From positions 16,216-80,215 of the forward strand of contig WRPG01000014.1 in assembly GCA_009773355.1 (NCBI GenBank): a stretch of DNA of 64,000 nucleotides, given 5' to 3'. Below the pieces are notes generated by a model. It was not told the origin of the DNA. It saw only the letters and a program-made list of their open reading frames with translations, and did not search any database. How positions within the stretch are numbered: the first letter of the stretch is position 1; each line of letters begins with the position of its first letter. This DNA comes from Limisphaerales bacterium (GTDB taxonomy: Bacteria; Verrucomicrobiota; Verrucomicrobiia; Limisphaerales; SXTU01). Both the position numbers and the translations under genes were made by a program. Positions 1 through 8,756 of this stretch are shown here, piece after piece.

Positions 1-957
1 GAGCATGACGCCGCCAGCGATGTCGCCGATGGCGTAGAGGGCGGGGTCGGTGGTCTGCTGCTTGTCGTTGACCACGAGGAAGCCCTTTTCGTCGAGCTTG
101 GCCTTGGTGTTTTCGAGGCCGAGGTCTTCGCTGTTCGGCGCGCGGCCCACGGAGACGAGGACGCGGTCGTAGAGTTCTTCCTTCTGCTGGCCTTCGTGCT
201 CGGAGATGACTTTGATCTGCTTCCCGACGGTGGACATCTTGAGGACCTTCGCCTTGACGCGGACCTCGGAGAAATTCTTCTTCGCAAAGGCCATCACGGG
301 GCGGGCGAGGTCGGGGTCGGCCCCGAGGAGGATGCTGTTGAGCGCTTCGATGACGGTGATTTTGCTGCCCAGCGCGGCATAGACGGTGCCGAGTTCCATG
401 CCGATGTAGCCGCCGCCGATGACGAGGAGCTTCTCGGGGATTTCCTCAATCTCCAGCGCCTCGGTGGAGGTCATGACGCGGGGGTTGCCGAGGTCGAAGG
501 CCTTCGGCAGCGCGGGCTTGGAGCCGACGGCGACGATGGCGTGGTCGTAGGCGATGAACTGCTGGCCGGCCTCGGTCTCGACGCGCAGGGAGTTCGATCC
601 CTCGAAGTAGCCGCGCCCGTGAATGACGGTGACGCCGCGCTTCGACGCGAGCTGGGTGATGCCGCCCGAAAGCTTCGCGATGATGGAGTCCTTCCACGCG
701 CGGAGCTTGTCCAACTCAATCTGCGGCGTGCCGAAGGTGATGCCGCGATGCGCGGATTCCTTCGCGCCGCTGATGGTGTGGGCGGCGTAGAGCAGGGCCT
801 TCGACGGGATGCAGCCGCGGTTGAGGCACACGCCGCCGAGCTTGGGATCGCGCTCGAGGAGGATGACTTTCTTGCCGAGGTCAGCGGCATAAAAGGCGGC
901 GGCGTATCCGCCGGGGCCGCCACCTACTACTACGAGTTCTGTTTTGGTCGGTTCCAT
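1..957 (-). CDS. lpd: Dihydrolipoamide dehydrogenase (E3), C-terminus cut by window edge
   Basis: This is the FAD flavoprotein that reoxidises the lipoyl arm of 2-oxoacid dehydrogenase complexes and reduces NAD+. The first 319 codons are visible. The protein starts MEPTKTELVVVGGGPGGYAA, a dinucleotide-binding GxGxxG-type FAD motif. The redox-active disulfide follows in GGVCLNRGCIPSKAL, with the two cysteines five apart. A second nucleotide-binding motif (VIGGGYIGMELG) binds NAD. The last visible residues are the ALYAIGDIAGG segment that contacts FAD. The C-terminal dimerisation domain lies beyond base 1. The gene is the last of a leftward pyruvate dehydrogenase operon, about 290 bases after the E2 gene; the gap holds a nested inverted repeat. 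Confidence 0.96.
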   Translation of the reverse strand, partial: MEPTKTELVVVGGGPGGYAAAFYAADLGKKVILLERDPKLGGVCLNRGCIPSKALLYAAHTISGAKESAHRGITFGTPQIELDKLRAWKDSIIAKLSGGITQLASKRGVTVIHGRGYFEGSNSLRVETEAGQQFIAYDHAIVAVGSKPALPKAFDLGNPRVMTSTEALEIEEIPEKLLVIGGGYIGMELGTVYAALGSKITVIEALNSILLGADPDLARPVMAFAKKNFSEVRVKAKVLKMSTVGKQIKVISEHEGQQKEELYDRVLVSVGRAPNSEDLGLENTKAKLDEKGFLVVNDKQQTTDPALYAIGDIAGGVML

Positions 958-1028
958 AAAGAGAGGAGGGAGAGATGGAGTGATAGGGGGATGGCGTGCG
1001 ACTCACGGCTTCGAATCGCCGCTTCTTT

Positions 1029-1175
1029 CATTAGCACCGGGCTTCAGCCCGGTGTCAGGCCGAACGACAGAACCCCCAGCCGCTTCAGCGGCTTCCCTAA
1101 CGCGCGAGGAAGCCGTTGAAACGGCTGGGCACCCGGGTTGCCGGGCGGACACCCGGCTGAAGCCGGGTGCTAATG
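1029..1175. repeat. Nested inverted-repeat element between E2 and lpd
   Basis: A fourfold palindrome of about 147 bp fills most of the 290-base gap between the E2 gene and lpd. The outer arms read cattagcaccgggcttcagc and its near-complement ending ggtgctaatg. Each outer arm is itself a hairpin (ccgggcttcagcccgg). A second pair of arms inside reads cagccgcttcagcggctt and, on the other side, gaagccgttgaaacggctg. It has the architecture of the other inverted-repeat elements in this window but its own sequence. It lies inside a transcription unit, so it could affect the E2/lpd mRNA ratio; that is inference. Confidence 0.85.
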
Positions 1176-1247
1176 AGAGGGGTGTTCGCACGTGGTGACG
1201 GGGTTGGTGACGTTCGTTTGATGGCAAGGCTGCCAGCCGGCCTTTGG

Positions 1248-2540
1248 CTAGATGGCCACATCCTTCTCCGCAAAGGCCTCAATGGCTGCGAGCAGGTCCA
1301 CGGTGAAGCGCGCGGCTGCGCCTCCATCAATGACGCGATGGTCGTAGCTGATGGCGATGGGGAGCATCATGCGCTGGACGATTTGCTTCTCGCGCACGAC
1401 GGCTTTCAGCACGCCCTTGCCGAGGCCGAGGATGGCGACTTCCGGCTTGTTCACGATGGGTGTGAAGTGCGCGCCGCCGATGCCGCCTTGGTTCGAGATG
1501 GTGAAGGTGCCGCCCTTGAGTTCGTCGCCGGAGACCTTGCGGTCGCGGGCTTTCTTCGCGAACTCCTCGATGTCCTTGGACAGCTCCAGCAGGCTCTTCT
1601 TGTCCGCGTCGCGGATGACGGGGACGATGAGGCCGGCGTCGGTGTCCACGGCGAGGCCGAGGTGGACGTATTCCTTGAGCACGATTTCCTCGGCTACCTC
1701 ATCGAGCGAGCTGTTGAAGATGGGATGCTTCTTGAGCGTGGCGGCAACGGCCTTGAGCGCGAAGGAAGTCAGCGTGAGCCGCGTGCCCTTGGCCTCGTAG
1801 GCGGGGGCGAACTTCTTGCGCAGCTCCAAGAGCGCGGTGATGTCGGCGTCGTCGAACTGCGTGACGTGCGGGATGGCGTTCCAGTTCTCGGTCATGCGGC
1901 GCGCGATGACTTTGCGCAGCATGGACATGGGCTTCTTCGAGACCTCACCCCACTTGGAGAAGTCCACGCGCTCGGCGGCGGGCTTCTCGGCCGCGGCGGT
2001 AGCGGCAGCGGCGGGCGCGGCCTTCGGAGCGGCGGCGAGGCGCTGCAAGTGGGCGATGTAAGCCCGCACGTCGGCCATCACGATGCGGCCACCGCGCTCG
2101 CTCGCGCGGACCTGCGTGAGGTCAATGCCCAGCTCGCGGGCCATCCTGCGAATGGAGGGCGAGGCGGTGGGCTCCACGCCGGGCTGAGCCGGAGGCAGGT
2201 CGGGGAGGGGAGCTTCGGCGGCGGCGGGCGGTGCGGCTGCTGGAGCGGGAGCGCGCTTGGCTGGAGCTGCCGGGGCAGGGGAGGCGGTGGGAGGCGGGGT
2301 TGCGCTGCCGGCCTCGTCGAGGGCCAGCAGGCGCTGGCCGACGCTGACCTTGTCGCCGATTTTGATAAAGAGTTGCGTGACCACACCGGCTTCGGGGGCC
2401 GGGATGGTGGCGACGGCCTTTTCGCTTTCGAGTTCGAGGAGGCCTTGGCCAGCGGTGACGGTGTCGCCTGCTTTGACGAGCAGGTTGACGACGGTGCCGG
2501 TGTCGGCGCCTTCGCCGAGGTTGGGGAGTTTAACGTCCAT
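1248..2540 (-). CDS. pdhC: Dihydrolipoamide acetyltransferase, E2 of pyruvate dehydrogenase
   Basis: This 430-residue protein is the core acyltransferase of the pyruvate dehydrogenase complex. It moves the acetyl group from E1 to coenzyme A. A single lipoyl domain occupies residues 1-78, with the lipoylated lysine at about K41 in LESEKAVAT. An Ala/Pro-rich linker leads to a peripheral subunit-binding domain at about 130-167 (IRRMARELGIDL, then RASERGGRI). The catalytic domain fills the rest, with the active-site SYDHRVIDGG motif (His about 401, Asp about 405) near the C-terminus. A single lipoyl domain is short compared with the three of enteric AceF. The gene follows aceE and a small unknown gene, and precedes lpd, on the same strand. 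Confidence 0.95.
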   Translation of the reverse strand: MDVKLPNLGEGADTGTVVNLLVKAGDTVTAGQGLLELESEKAVATIPAPEAGVVTQLFIKIGDKVSVGQRLLALDEAGSATPPPTASPAPAAPAKRAPAPAAAPPAAAEAPLPDLPPAQPGVEPTASPSIRRMARELGIDLTQVRASERGGRIVMADVRAYIAHLQRLAAAPKAAPAAAATAAAEKPAAERVDFSKWGEVSKKPMSMLRKVIARRMTENWNAIPHVTQFDDADITALLELRKKFAPAYEAKGTRLTLTSFALKAVAATLKKHPIFNSSLDEVAEEIVLKEYVHLGLAVDTDAGLIVPVIRDADKKSLLELSKDIEEFAKKARDRKVSGDELKGGTFTISNQGGIGGAHFTPIVNKPEVAILGLGKGVLKAVVREKQIVQRMMLPIAISYDHRVIDGGAAARFTVDLLAAIEAFAEKDVAI

Positions 2541-2551
2541 ACGGTGTTGCC

Positions 2552-3043
2552 TTAATTGCAGTGTCCAAAATCAAATTCTATCACGCTACCCAGAGGAGCC
2601 GTGCTGACCAACCCGAGAGCCTCGCGAAAATTGGGCGCGAGGAATGAGTAGCTTATGACGTGCTGCTCGCTTCCCAAGAGACCTACCCAGCCAAGTGCTT
2701 TGCCGTGGACAATAGCCACCGTTTGCCCAAGTTCTGTCGTCAGGTTCTTCACTAGTTCCATGCGCCGCGACCCAGCAGGTTCAACAGGATGCACCATCCC
2801 ATAGGTGAATACACCCAGGGTGGAAATGAGACACAGATTCATGGCACCGTGGTCGTTTGCAATCTCGCAGATTCTGGTGATGGTTCTTACATCCTGCTCG
2901 GTCCCGCCAGTATTCGTCAGGACAAGGACGATCTCGATTGGCTTCTCTTCCGGTGCGGGGAACTGGCAGTCTGCTGACAAAAGCTCTCTGACGACCTTTT
3001 CTACAGGGCCTTTTTCCTTCTTTTTGCGGCTACCCCAGAACAC
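2552..3043 (-). CDS. Small protein of unknown function inside the pdh operon
   Basis: The frame gives a 163-residue protein that I do not recognise. I chose a GTG start (MFWGSRKKKEKG) about 14 bases after the aceE stop. No ATG is available in the protein-like part, and the upstream part of the open frame only shadows aceE. The N-terminus is a Lys-rich stretch. It is followed by a mixed alpha/beta pattern with strands IEIVLVLTN, LCLISTLGVF and TVAIVHGKALG. No signal peptide or clear membrane span is seen. It ends 11 bases before the E2 start, so it should be co-transcribed with both enzymes. Codon use is visibly less GC-rich than in its neighbours, which suggests a later arrival. Confidence 0.6.
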   Translation of the reverse strand: MFWGSRKKKEKGPVEKVVRELLSADCQFPAPEEKPIEIVLVLTNTGGTEQDVRTITRICEIANDHGAMNLCLISTLGVFTYGMVHPVEPAGSRRMELVKNLTTELGQTVAIVHGKALGWVGLLGSEQHVISYSFLAPNFREALGLVSTAPLGSVIEFDFGHCN

Positions 3044-3057
3044 AAGTTTTATCAGGC

Positions 3058-5763
3058 TTAAAGGAGCACCGGCGCGAGTTTCTCCGGGTCCACGTTCAAA
3101 TCCTTGATGGCCTGCGCGGCGACGGTGCGCTCTATGGCTCCCTTCTTCGCGAGTGCGTGCAAGGTGGCGATGACGGTCAGTTCCGCGTCCACCTCGAAGA
3201 AGCGGCGGAGACGCTCGCGGGTGTCGCTGCGGCCGAAGCCATCCGTGCCGAGCGTGGTGAGACCGCCGGGCACCCACGGCGCAATTTGGTCCGGCACAAT
3301 CTTCATGTTGTCGGACACGGCGACGAAGACGCCCTGTTCCTTCTCCAGCATCTCGGTGACGCGCGGCTTCTTCGCGGGTTCGGTGGGATGCAGCATGTTC
3401 CAACGCTCGCACCGGAGGGCGTCGTTGCGGAGGAGTTTGTAGTTCGTCGCGCTCCAGACATCGGCGGAGACGTTGTAGCGCTCGAGGATTTCCTGCGCGC
3501 GCGTGGCACTGTTGATGATGGGGCCGCTGCCGATGAGGTGGGCCTTGTGCGCTTTGCCCGTCGCACCGGGGCGGAACTTGTAGAGGCCGTCGAGGATGCC
3601 TTGCTCGACGCCGGGGGGCATCGCGGGCTGGGCGTAGTTGTCGTTGTAGAGACAGAGGTAGTAGAAGATTTCCTCGCCCTCCAGATACATGCGGCGCAGG
3701 CCGTCCGCGATGATGACGGCGACTTCGTAGGCGAAGGCGGCGTCGTAAGCCATCAAGGTCGGAATGGTGCTCGCGAGCAGCAGGCTGTGGCCGTCCTGGT
3801 GTTGCAAGCCCTCGCCGTTGAGCGAAGTGCGGCCGCTGGTGGCACCGAGCAGGAAGCCCTTGGCCTTGATGTCGCCGGCGAGCCAGACTTGGTCGCCGAT
3901 GCGCTGGAAGCCGAACATCGAGTAGTAGGTGTAGAAGGGAATCATGTTCACGCCGTGCGTGGCGTAAGCCGTGCCCGCCGCGATGAATGAAGCCATCGAG
4001 CCGGCCTCGGTGATGCCTTCCTCGAGAATCTGTCCGTCCTTGGTCTCGTGATAGTAGAGGAGGGATTTCTTGTCCACCGGCTCGTAGAGCTGGCCCTTGT
4101 GCGCGTAGATGCCGACCTCGCGGAAGAGCGCGTCCATGCCGAACGTGCGCGCTTCGTCGGGGATGATGGGGACGATGTTGCGGCCGATGGCGGGGTTCTT
4201 CAGCAGGCCGCGCAGCAGACCGACGAAGGCCATCGTGGTCGAGGCCGCCGCCTTGCCGGAGCCTTTGAACGAGTCGGCGAAGAACTCGAGCTTGGGCACG
4301 TTGAGCGGCGGGGCGTTGACGATGCGCTTGGGGAGGAAGCCGCCGAGTTTCTTGCGGCGCTCGAGCAGATACTTCGTCTCCGCGCTGTCGGGCGCGGGCC
4401 GGTAGAAGGGCATCTCGGCAATCTCGTCGTCGCCGATGGGAACGTTGAAGCGCGCGCGGAACTCGCGCAGCTCCTTCTCGTTCATCTTCTTTTGGTTGTG
4501 GGAAATGTTGCGGCCCTCGCCCGCCTCGCCGAGGCCGTAGCCCTTGATGGTCTTCGCGAGAATGACCGTGGGCGAGCCCTTGTGCTCCACCGCAGCCTTG
4601 TAGGCGGCATAAACTTTCCGCGTGTCGTGGCCGCCGCGCATGAGCTTGCGAAGCTGCTCGTCCGTGAGGTGGTTCACGATGGGGAGCAGCTCGGGATACT
4701 TGCCGAAGAAATGCTTCCGGATGTAGCTGCCCGGCTCGACGGTGTATTTCTGGAAGTCACCGTCCACGGCCTCCTCCATGCGCTTGAGCAGCAGGCCTGT
4801 GGTGTCGCGCGCGAGCAGGTCGTCCCAATCGCTGCCCCAGATGACCTTGATGACATTCCAGCCGGCGCCGCGGAAGAGGGCTTCCAGCTCTTGGATGATT
4901 TTGCTGTTGCCGCGCACCGGGCCGTCAAGGCGCTGGAGGTTGCAATTGATGACCCAGACGAGGTTGTCGAGGTTCTCGCGGGAACCGAGGGTGATGGAGC
5001 CGAGGGACTCCGGTTCATCGCTCTCGCCGTCACCGACAAAGCACCAGACCTTCGACTCCTCGCCCTTGATGAAGCCGCGCGCCTTGAGGTAGCGATTGAA
5101 CCGCGCCTGATAGATGGAACCGATGGGGCCGAGGCCCATCGAGACGGTCGGAAACTGCCAGAACTCCGGCATCAGATACGGATGCGGATACGACGAGAGG
5201 CCACCGCCCTCCGCGAGTTCTTGGCGGAAGTTGTCGAGCTGCTTCTCGTCCAGCCGTCGCTCCAGAAACGCCCGCGCGTAAACGCCCGGCGACGCGTGGC
5301 CTTGGAAGTAAACGAGGTCGCCGCTGAAGTCGTCCGTGCGACCACGAAAGAAGTTGTTGAACGCCACGTCATACAGCGTCGCGCTCGACGCGAACGACGA
5401 GATGTGCCCGCCGACATTCGTGTGCGAGTTGGCGCGGACGACCATGGCCATCGCGTTCCAGCGGATGAGGTTCTTGATTTTGACCTCCATCTGCCAGTCG
5501 CCGGGATACGCCGGTTGGTCCTCGACCGAGATGGTGTTGACGTAAGGCGTCTGGACCGTGTGCGGCACTTCGAGCCCCGCTTCGCGCAGGCGCGCGACAA
5601 TCTTCTCCAAGAACAGCGTCGCCGACTCCGGCTCCTGCGAACTCAGCGTGTGCGCGAGGAAGTCCTCGAGCGCATCAAACACGCGGCGCGCTTCCACGCG
5701 GGCGAGCAGGCGGGAGTTGTCCGGTCGGGCACTGGCGGGCGCTGATGATTTGTGACGTTGCAT
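3058..5763 (-). CDS. aceE: Pyruvate dehydrogenase E1 component, homodimeric type
   Basis: This 901-residue protein decarboxylates pyruvate on thiamine diphosphate and acetylates the E2 lipoyl group. Its length fits the homodimeric AceE family (about 890 residues), as opposed to the alpha2beta2 type. The TPP motif runs from GDGESDEPES (about residue 240) to VINCNLQRLDGP some 30 residues later. NAKTIKGYG-like and SGRTSLNGEGLQHQDGHS segments, typical of AceE, are present. The ATG at 5763 gives the N-terminus MQRHKSSAPASARP. It is the first gene of the leftward operon aceE - small unknown gene - E2 - lpd, so the promoter should lie in the 250-base gap shared with the divergent threonine synthase gene. 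Confidence 0.97.
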   Translation of the reverse strand: MQRHKSSAPASARPDNSRLLARVEARRVFDALEDFLAHTLSSQEPESATLFLEKIVARLREAGLEVPHTVQTPYVNTISVEDQPAYPGDWQMEVKIKNLIRWNAMAMVVRANSHTNVGGHISSFASSATLYDVAFNNFFRGRTDDFSGDLVYFQGHASPGVYARAFLERRLDEKQLDNFRQELAEGGGLSSYPHPYLMPEFWQFPTVSMGLGPIGSIYQARFNRYLKARGFIKGEESKVWCFVGDGESDEPESLGSITLGSRENLDNLVWVINCNLQRLDGPVRGNSKIIQELEALFRGAGWNVIKVIWGSDWDDLLARDTTGLLLKRMEEAVDGDFQKYTVEPGSYIRKHFFGKYPELLPIVNHLTDEQLRKLMRGGHDTRKVYAAYKAAVEHKGSPTVILAKTIKGYGLGEAGEGRNISHNQKKMNEKELREFRARFNVPIGDDEIAEMPFYRPAPDSAETKYLLERRKKLGGFLPKRIVNAPPLNVPKLEFFADSFKGSGKAAASTTMAFVGLLRGLLKNPAIGRNIVPIIPDEARTFGMDALFREVGIYAHKGQLYEPVDKKSLLYYHETKDGQILEEGITEAGSMASFIAAGTAYATHGVNMIPFYTYYSMFGFQRIGDQVWLAGDIKAKGFLLGATSGRTSLNGEGLQHQDGHSLLLASTIPTLMAYDAAFAYEVAVIIADGLRRMYLEGEEIFYYLCLYNDNYAQPAMPPGVEQGILDGLYKFRPGATGKAHKAHLIGSGPIINSATRAQEILERYNVSADVWSATNYKLLRNDALRCERWNMLHPTEPAKKPRVTEMLEKEQGVFVAVSDNMKIVPDQIAPWVPGGLTTLGTDGFGRSDTRERLRRFFEVDAELTVIATLHALAKKGAIERTVAAQAIKDLNVDPEKLAPVLL

Positions 5764-6014
5764 TCGCAGTCAGTCGTTGGCGGCACACAGGCGGGCGCGA
5801 GAATAAGGCGGGAGATTCATTTCGCCGAAAACGAACAGGCGGCCGTCCCCGGCCGCCCGTGCATCCCAGCCTGTGTCCGGAGGAGAGGGTGGCGGATTTG
5901 CTTCTCTCGTCCGGGGTCATCTTACGATGCCCCACGCCTCGCACAACCAAATATCTTGGCTTGCGAACCGCCTTTGCGCTCGACTCCCGCTGGCCGCCTC
6001 TCAACCATCCGCGC

Positions 6015-7235
6015 ATGAATTTCGTCACCCACCTGGAGTGCGCCAATTGCGTCACGCGCTACGACGCGGACAAGGTGCATAACCTTTGTCCCGCCTGCCA
6101 GAAGCCGCTGTGGGTCAAATACGATCTCGACGCGCTCAAGAAGAAGTTTCCCAAGAAGGCGCTTTTCGGACGGCCACCGACCATCTGGCGCTACCTCGAA
6201 ATGCTCCCGGTGCGCGACGCGGAGAAGATCGTTTCGCTGACGGAGACGATCACGCCGATTCTCGAAACCAAGCGGCTGGCGGCGCATTTTGGCGTGAAAC
6301 ACCTCTTCGTGAAAGACGAGAGCCGCCTGCCGACGGGGAGCTTCAAGGCGCGCGGCATGGCGATGGCCATCACGATGGCGAACGAATTCGGCACTAGGCG
6401 CGTCGCGTGTCCCACCGCCGGCAACGCGGGCGGCGCGATGGCCGCCTACGCTGCGCGCGCGGGCATGGAGGCGTATGTGTTCATGCCGGAGGACACGCCG
6501 GTCATCAACCAGAAGGAGTGTTTCCTCGCCGGCGCGAAGACCTTCCTCGTCAACGGCCTCATCACCGACTGCGGGCGCATCGTGGGCGAGGGCAAGGCGA
6601 AGAAGGGCTGGTTCGATGTCTCCACGCTCAAGGAGCCGTATCGCATCGAGGGCAAGAAGACGATGGGCCTCGAACTCGCCGAGCAGTTCGACTGGGTGCT
6701 GCCCGACGTGATCCTCTACCCGACCGGCGGCGGCACGGGCCTCATCGGCATGTGGAAGGCATTTGCTGAACTTGAGGCGATGGGCTGGCTCAAGTCGGCG
6801 AAGAAGCCGAGAATGATTTCCTGCCAGAGCACGGGCTGCGCGCCCATCGCGGAGGCGTTCAAGAAAGGCGACCGCTTCGCTAAGAAGTTCGAGAACGCTG
6901 CGACCATCGCCAGCGGTATCCGCGTGCCGGCGGCGGTGGGCGACTTCATGATTCTCGACGCCGTGCGCGCCAGCGGCGGCGTGGCGCTGGCGACGCCCGA
7001 GGCGGACATTCCCAAGTGGATGCAGCTCGCGTCGTCGCGGGAGGGCATCGCGCTGTGCCCGGAGACGGCCGTCTGTCTCGGCGCGCTCGAAGTGCTGCTC
7101 AAGGAAGGCAAGATCAAGCCGACCGAGCGCATCGTGGTGTTCAACACGGGCGCGGCGCAGAAATATCCCGAGGCCGTGCGTGAGCAGTTGCCGCGCGTGG
7201 ACTGCACGAAGCCGATTGAGTGGGAGAAGATTTAG
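6015..7235 (+). CDS. thrC: Threonine synthase
   Basis: This PLP enzyme converts O-phospho-homoserine to threonine. At 406 residues it fits the class with an N-terminal zinc ribbon: two CxxC pairs occur at residues 9-12 and 25-28 (LECANC, LCPAC). The PLP lysine is K111 in PTGSFKARG. The phosphate-binding loop is TAGNAGGA and the Gly-rich PTGGGTGL follows. I use the ATG giving MNFVTHLECANC because it places the zinc ribbon at the N-terminus; the frame stays open upstream but has no recognisable protein there. The gene is divergent from aceE. Its stop codon abuts an inverted-repeat element. Confidence 0.93.
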   Translation: MNFVTHLECANCVTRYDADKVHNLCPACQKPLWVKYDLDALKKKFPKKALFGRPPTIWRYLEMLPVRDAEKIVSLTETITPILETKRLAAHFGVKHLFVKDESRLPTGSFKARGMAMAITMANEFGTRRVACPTAGNAGGAMAAYAARAGMEAYVFMPEDTPVINQKECFLAGAKTFLVNGLITDCGRIVGEGKAKKGWFDVSTLKEPYRIEGKKTMGLELAEQFDWVLPDVILYPTGGGTGLIGMWKAFAELEAMGWLKSAKKPRMISCQSTGCAPIAEAFKKGDRFAKKFENAATIASGIRVPAAVGDFMILDAVRASGGVALATPEADIPKWMQLASSREGIALCPETAVCLGALEVLLKEGKIKPTERIVVFNTGAAQKYPEAVREQLPRVDCTKPIEWEKI

Positions 7236-7306
7236 GGGCGCGGCGTTCACGCCGCTTCAACGTGCTAATCCCAAGTCGTATCGAAGCGGCCTGAAGGCCG
7301 CGCTCC
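7235..7306. repeat. Inverted-repeat element, GCGGC family, after thrC
   Basis: The arms read gggcgcggcgttcacgccgc and, reversed, the complement of gaagcggcctgaaggccgcg, separated by about 25 bases. Each arm is itself a small hairpin (GCGGCsTTCAsGCCGC). The element begins directly at the thrC stop codon and ends 10 bases before the next start. It resembles the elements at 22685, 40813 and 47811. It could form a stable RNA hairpin but has no T-tract, so it is not a classical terminator. Confidence 0.8.
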
Positions 7307-7316
7307 ACCAAACCGT

Positions 7317-8279
7317 ATGGACATCCTCATCACTGAAGACCTGCAAGCGCCGGCCATTGACGCGCTGGCCGCGAAGTTCTCCGTCGTGCGCGAGCCGGCG
7401 CTGTGGAAAGACACGGAGAAGCTGAAGGCGGCGCTCGCCGAAGCGCGCACCGTCATGGTGCGGAACCAGACGCAGCTCACGGCGGACGTGCTTGCCGCCG
7501 CGCCGAAGCTCATCGGCATCGGGCGGGTCGGCGTGGGGCTGGACAACATTGACCTGAAGACGGCGACGGAGCGCGGCATCACCGTCATCGCGCCGTTGGA
7601 TGCGAACGCGGTCAGCGTGGCGGAACTCACTCTGGGCCTGCTGCTCGCGCTGGCGCGGAAGATTCCGCAGGCCGACCGCTCGACGAAGGCCGGCGGCTGG
7701 GACCGGCGTGGTTGCACGGGCATCGAACTGGCGGGCAAGACGCTGGCGATCTGCGGCTTCGGTCGCATCGGCAAGCTAGTGGCGAAGCGCGCGGCGGCGT
7801 TCGGAATGCGGCTCGTGGTGTCCGATCCGTTCGTGAAGCCGGGTGATGTCACATTGGCAGAAACCGCCGCGACGCTTTGCACAACGCTGGAGGACGCATT
7901 GGCGCAAGCCGACTTTGTGACCACGCACTCACCGCTCACACCGGAGACGAAGCACATGTTCAATGCGCAGACTTTCGCCGTGATGAAGCCCGGCGCGTTC
8001 TTCGTGAACACCTCGCGCGGCGGCGTGGTGGATGAGGCGGCATTGCTCGCGGCGTTGCAGAGCGGACACCTCGCCGGTGCCGCGTTGGACGTGCGCGAGG
8101 TGGAGCCACCGAAGGAACGCAGCGCCTTCGAGACCATGGAGAACGTCATCCTGCTGCCGCACGTCGGCTCATTCACACACGAGGCGCAGACGCGGACGTT
8201 TGAAGCAGTCTGCACGGACTTGGAGAGGCTGCTGCGCGGAGAACCGGCACTGAATATGGTGAACATTCCCCGACTGTGA
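7317..8279 (+). CDS. D-isomer 2-hydroxyacid dehydrogenase, phosphoglycerate-dehydrogenase-like
   Basis: This 320-residue NAD-dependent dehydrogenase has the two-domain fold of the D-2-hydroxyacid family. The nucleotide-binding motif is ICGFGRIGKLVA at about residue 145-156. The catalytic arginine lies in GRVGVGLDNID, the glutamate in DVREVEPP and the histidine in LLPHVGSFTHEA. The length matches a short SerA without the C-terminal ACT domain. It follows threonine synthase on the same strand after an 80-base gap that holds an inverted repeat, so a serine or related amino-acid role is plausible. The exact substrate cannot be read from the sequence; glyoxylate or hydroxypyruvate reductase is an alternative. 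Confidence 0.85.
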   Translation: MDILITEDLQAPAIDALAAKFSVVREPALWKDTEKLKAALAEARTVMVRNQTQLTADVLAAAPKLIGIGRVGVGLDNIDLKTATERGITVIAPLDANAVSVAELTLGLLLALARKIPQADRSTKAGGWDRRGCTGIELAGKTLAICGFGRIGKLVAKRAAAFGMRLVVSDPFVKPGDVTLAETAATLCTTLEDALAQADFVTTHSPLTPETKHMFNAQTFAVMKPGAFFVNTSRGGVVDEAALLAALQSGHLAGAALDVREVEPPKERSAFETMENVILLPHVGSFTHEAQTRTFEAVCTDLERLLRGEPALNMVNIPRL

Positions 8280-8294
8280 CGATGACTGTTTTCA

Positions 8295-8681
8295 GTGGAT
8301 ACTGGTGGCAGCTTAACTGAGGGCGGGCTAAACTCGCTGGCACATTCCTTGAGCATCCGGTCTATACTCACCCAACTAATAGCTTGGACTGCCTTCTTCT
8401 ATCTCATTCTCAGCCTCTCCGGCGCAGCAGAGAGACGAGCGGCAGTTGCTGCTGGCTCGGAGCACTCCGTCGAATTCGCGCATTGGGCTCAAACCATCGA
8501 AGCTTTCTGGAAGTCAAAGGCCGAGAAAGACCCCGTGGAAGCCAAGCGCATCGGAGGCGAGATAATGATGGCCAGACGAATGGTGCGCGCTGGCTGTGCA
8601 GTCGTCTTGGCCAGCATGACCGTATGGCTCGCGATGAGGAGAACAGGCCGGACGAACTTGGATGAAAAGAAGTTGGGGTAG
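8295..8681 (+). CDS. Hypothetical small membrane protein
   Basis: The frame encodes 128 residues from a GTG start 15 bases after the dehydrogenase stop. Two hydrophobic spans are visible: LTQLIAWTAFFYLILSLSG near residue 25-45 and AGCAVVLASMTVWLAM near residue 100-115. A charged helix-rich middle lies between them (FWKSKAEKDPVEAKRIGGE). I do not recognise a family. The base composition is less GC-rich than in the flanking genes. The start is uncertain because no clear ribosome-binding site precedes it. Confidence 0.5.
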   Translation: MDTGGSLTEGGLNSLAHSLSIRSILTQLIAWTAFFYLILSLSGAAERRAAVAAGSEHSVEFAHWAQTIEAFWKSKAEKDPVEAKRIGGEIMMARRMVRAGCAVVLASMTVWLAMRRTGRTNLDEKKLG

Positions 8682-8756
8682 GAGGACTCATGTTTCGCCC
8701 CGAGTCCGGTGGCTGTCTCACTCCCGCTTCCGAAACGCTCGCCCTACCCAATTTGA

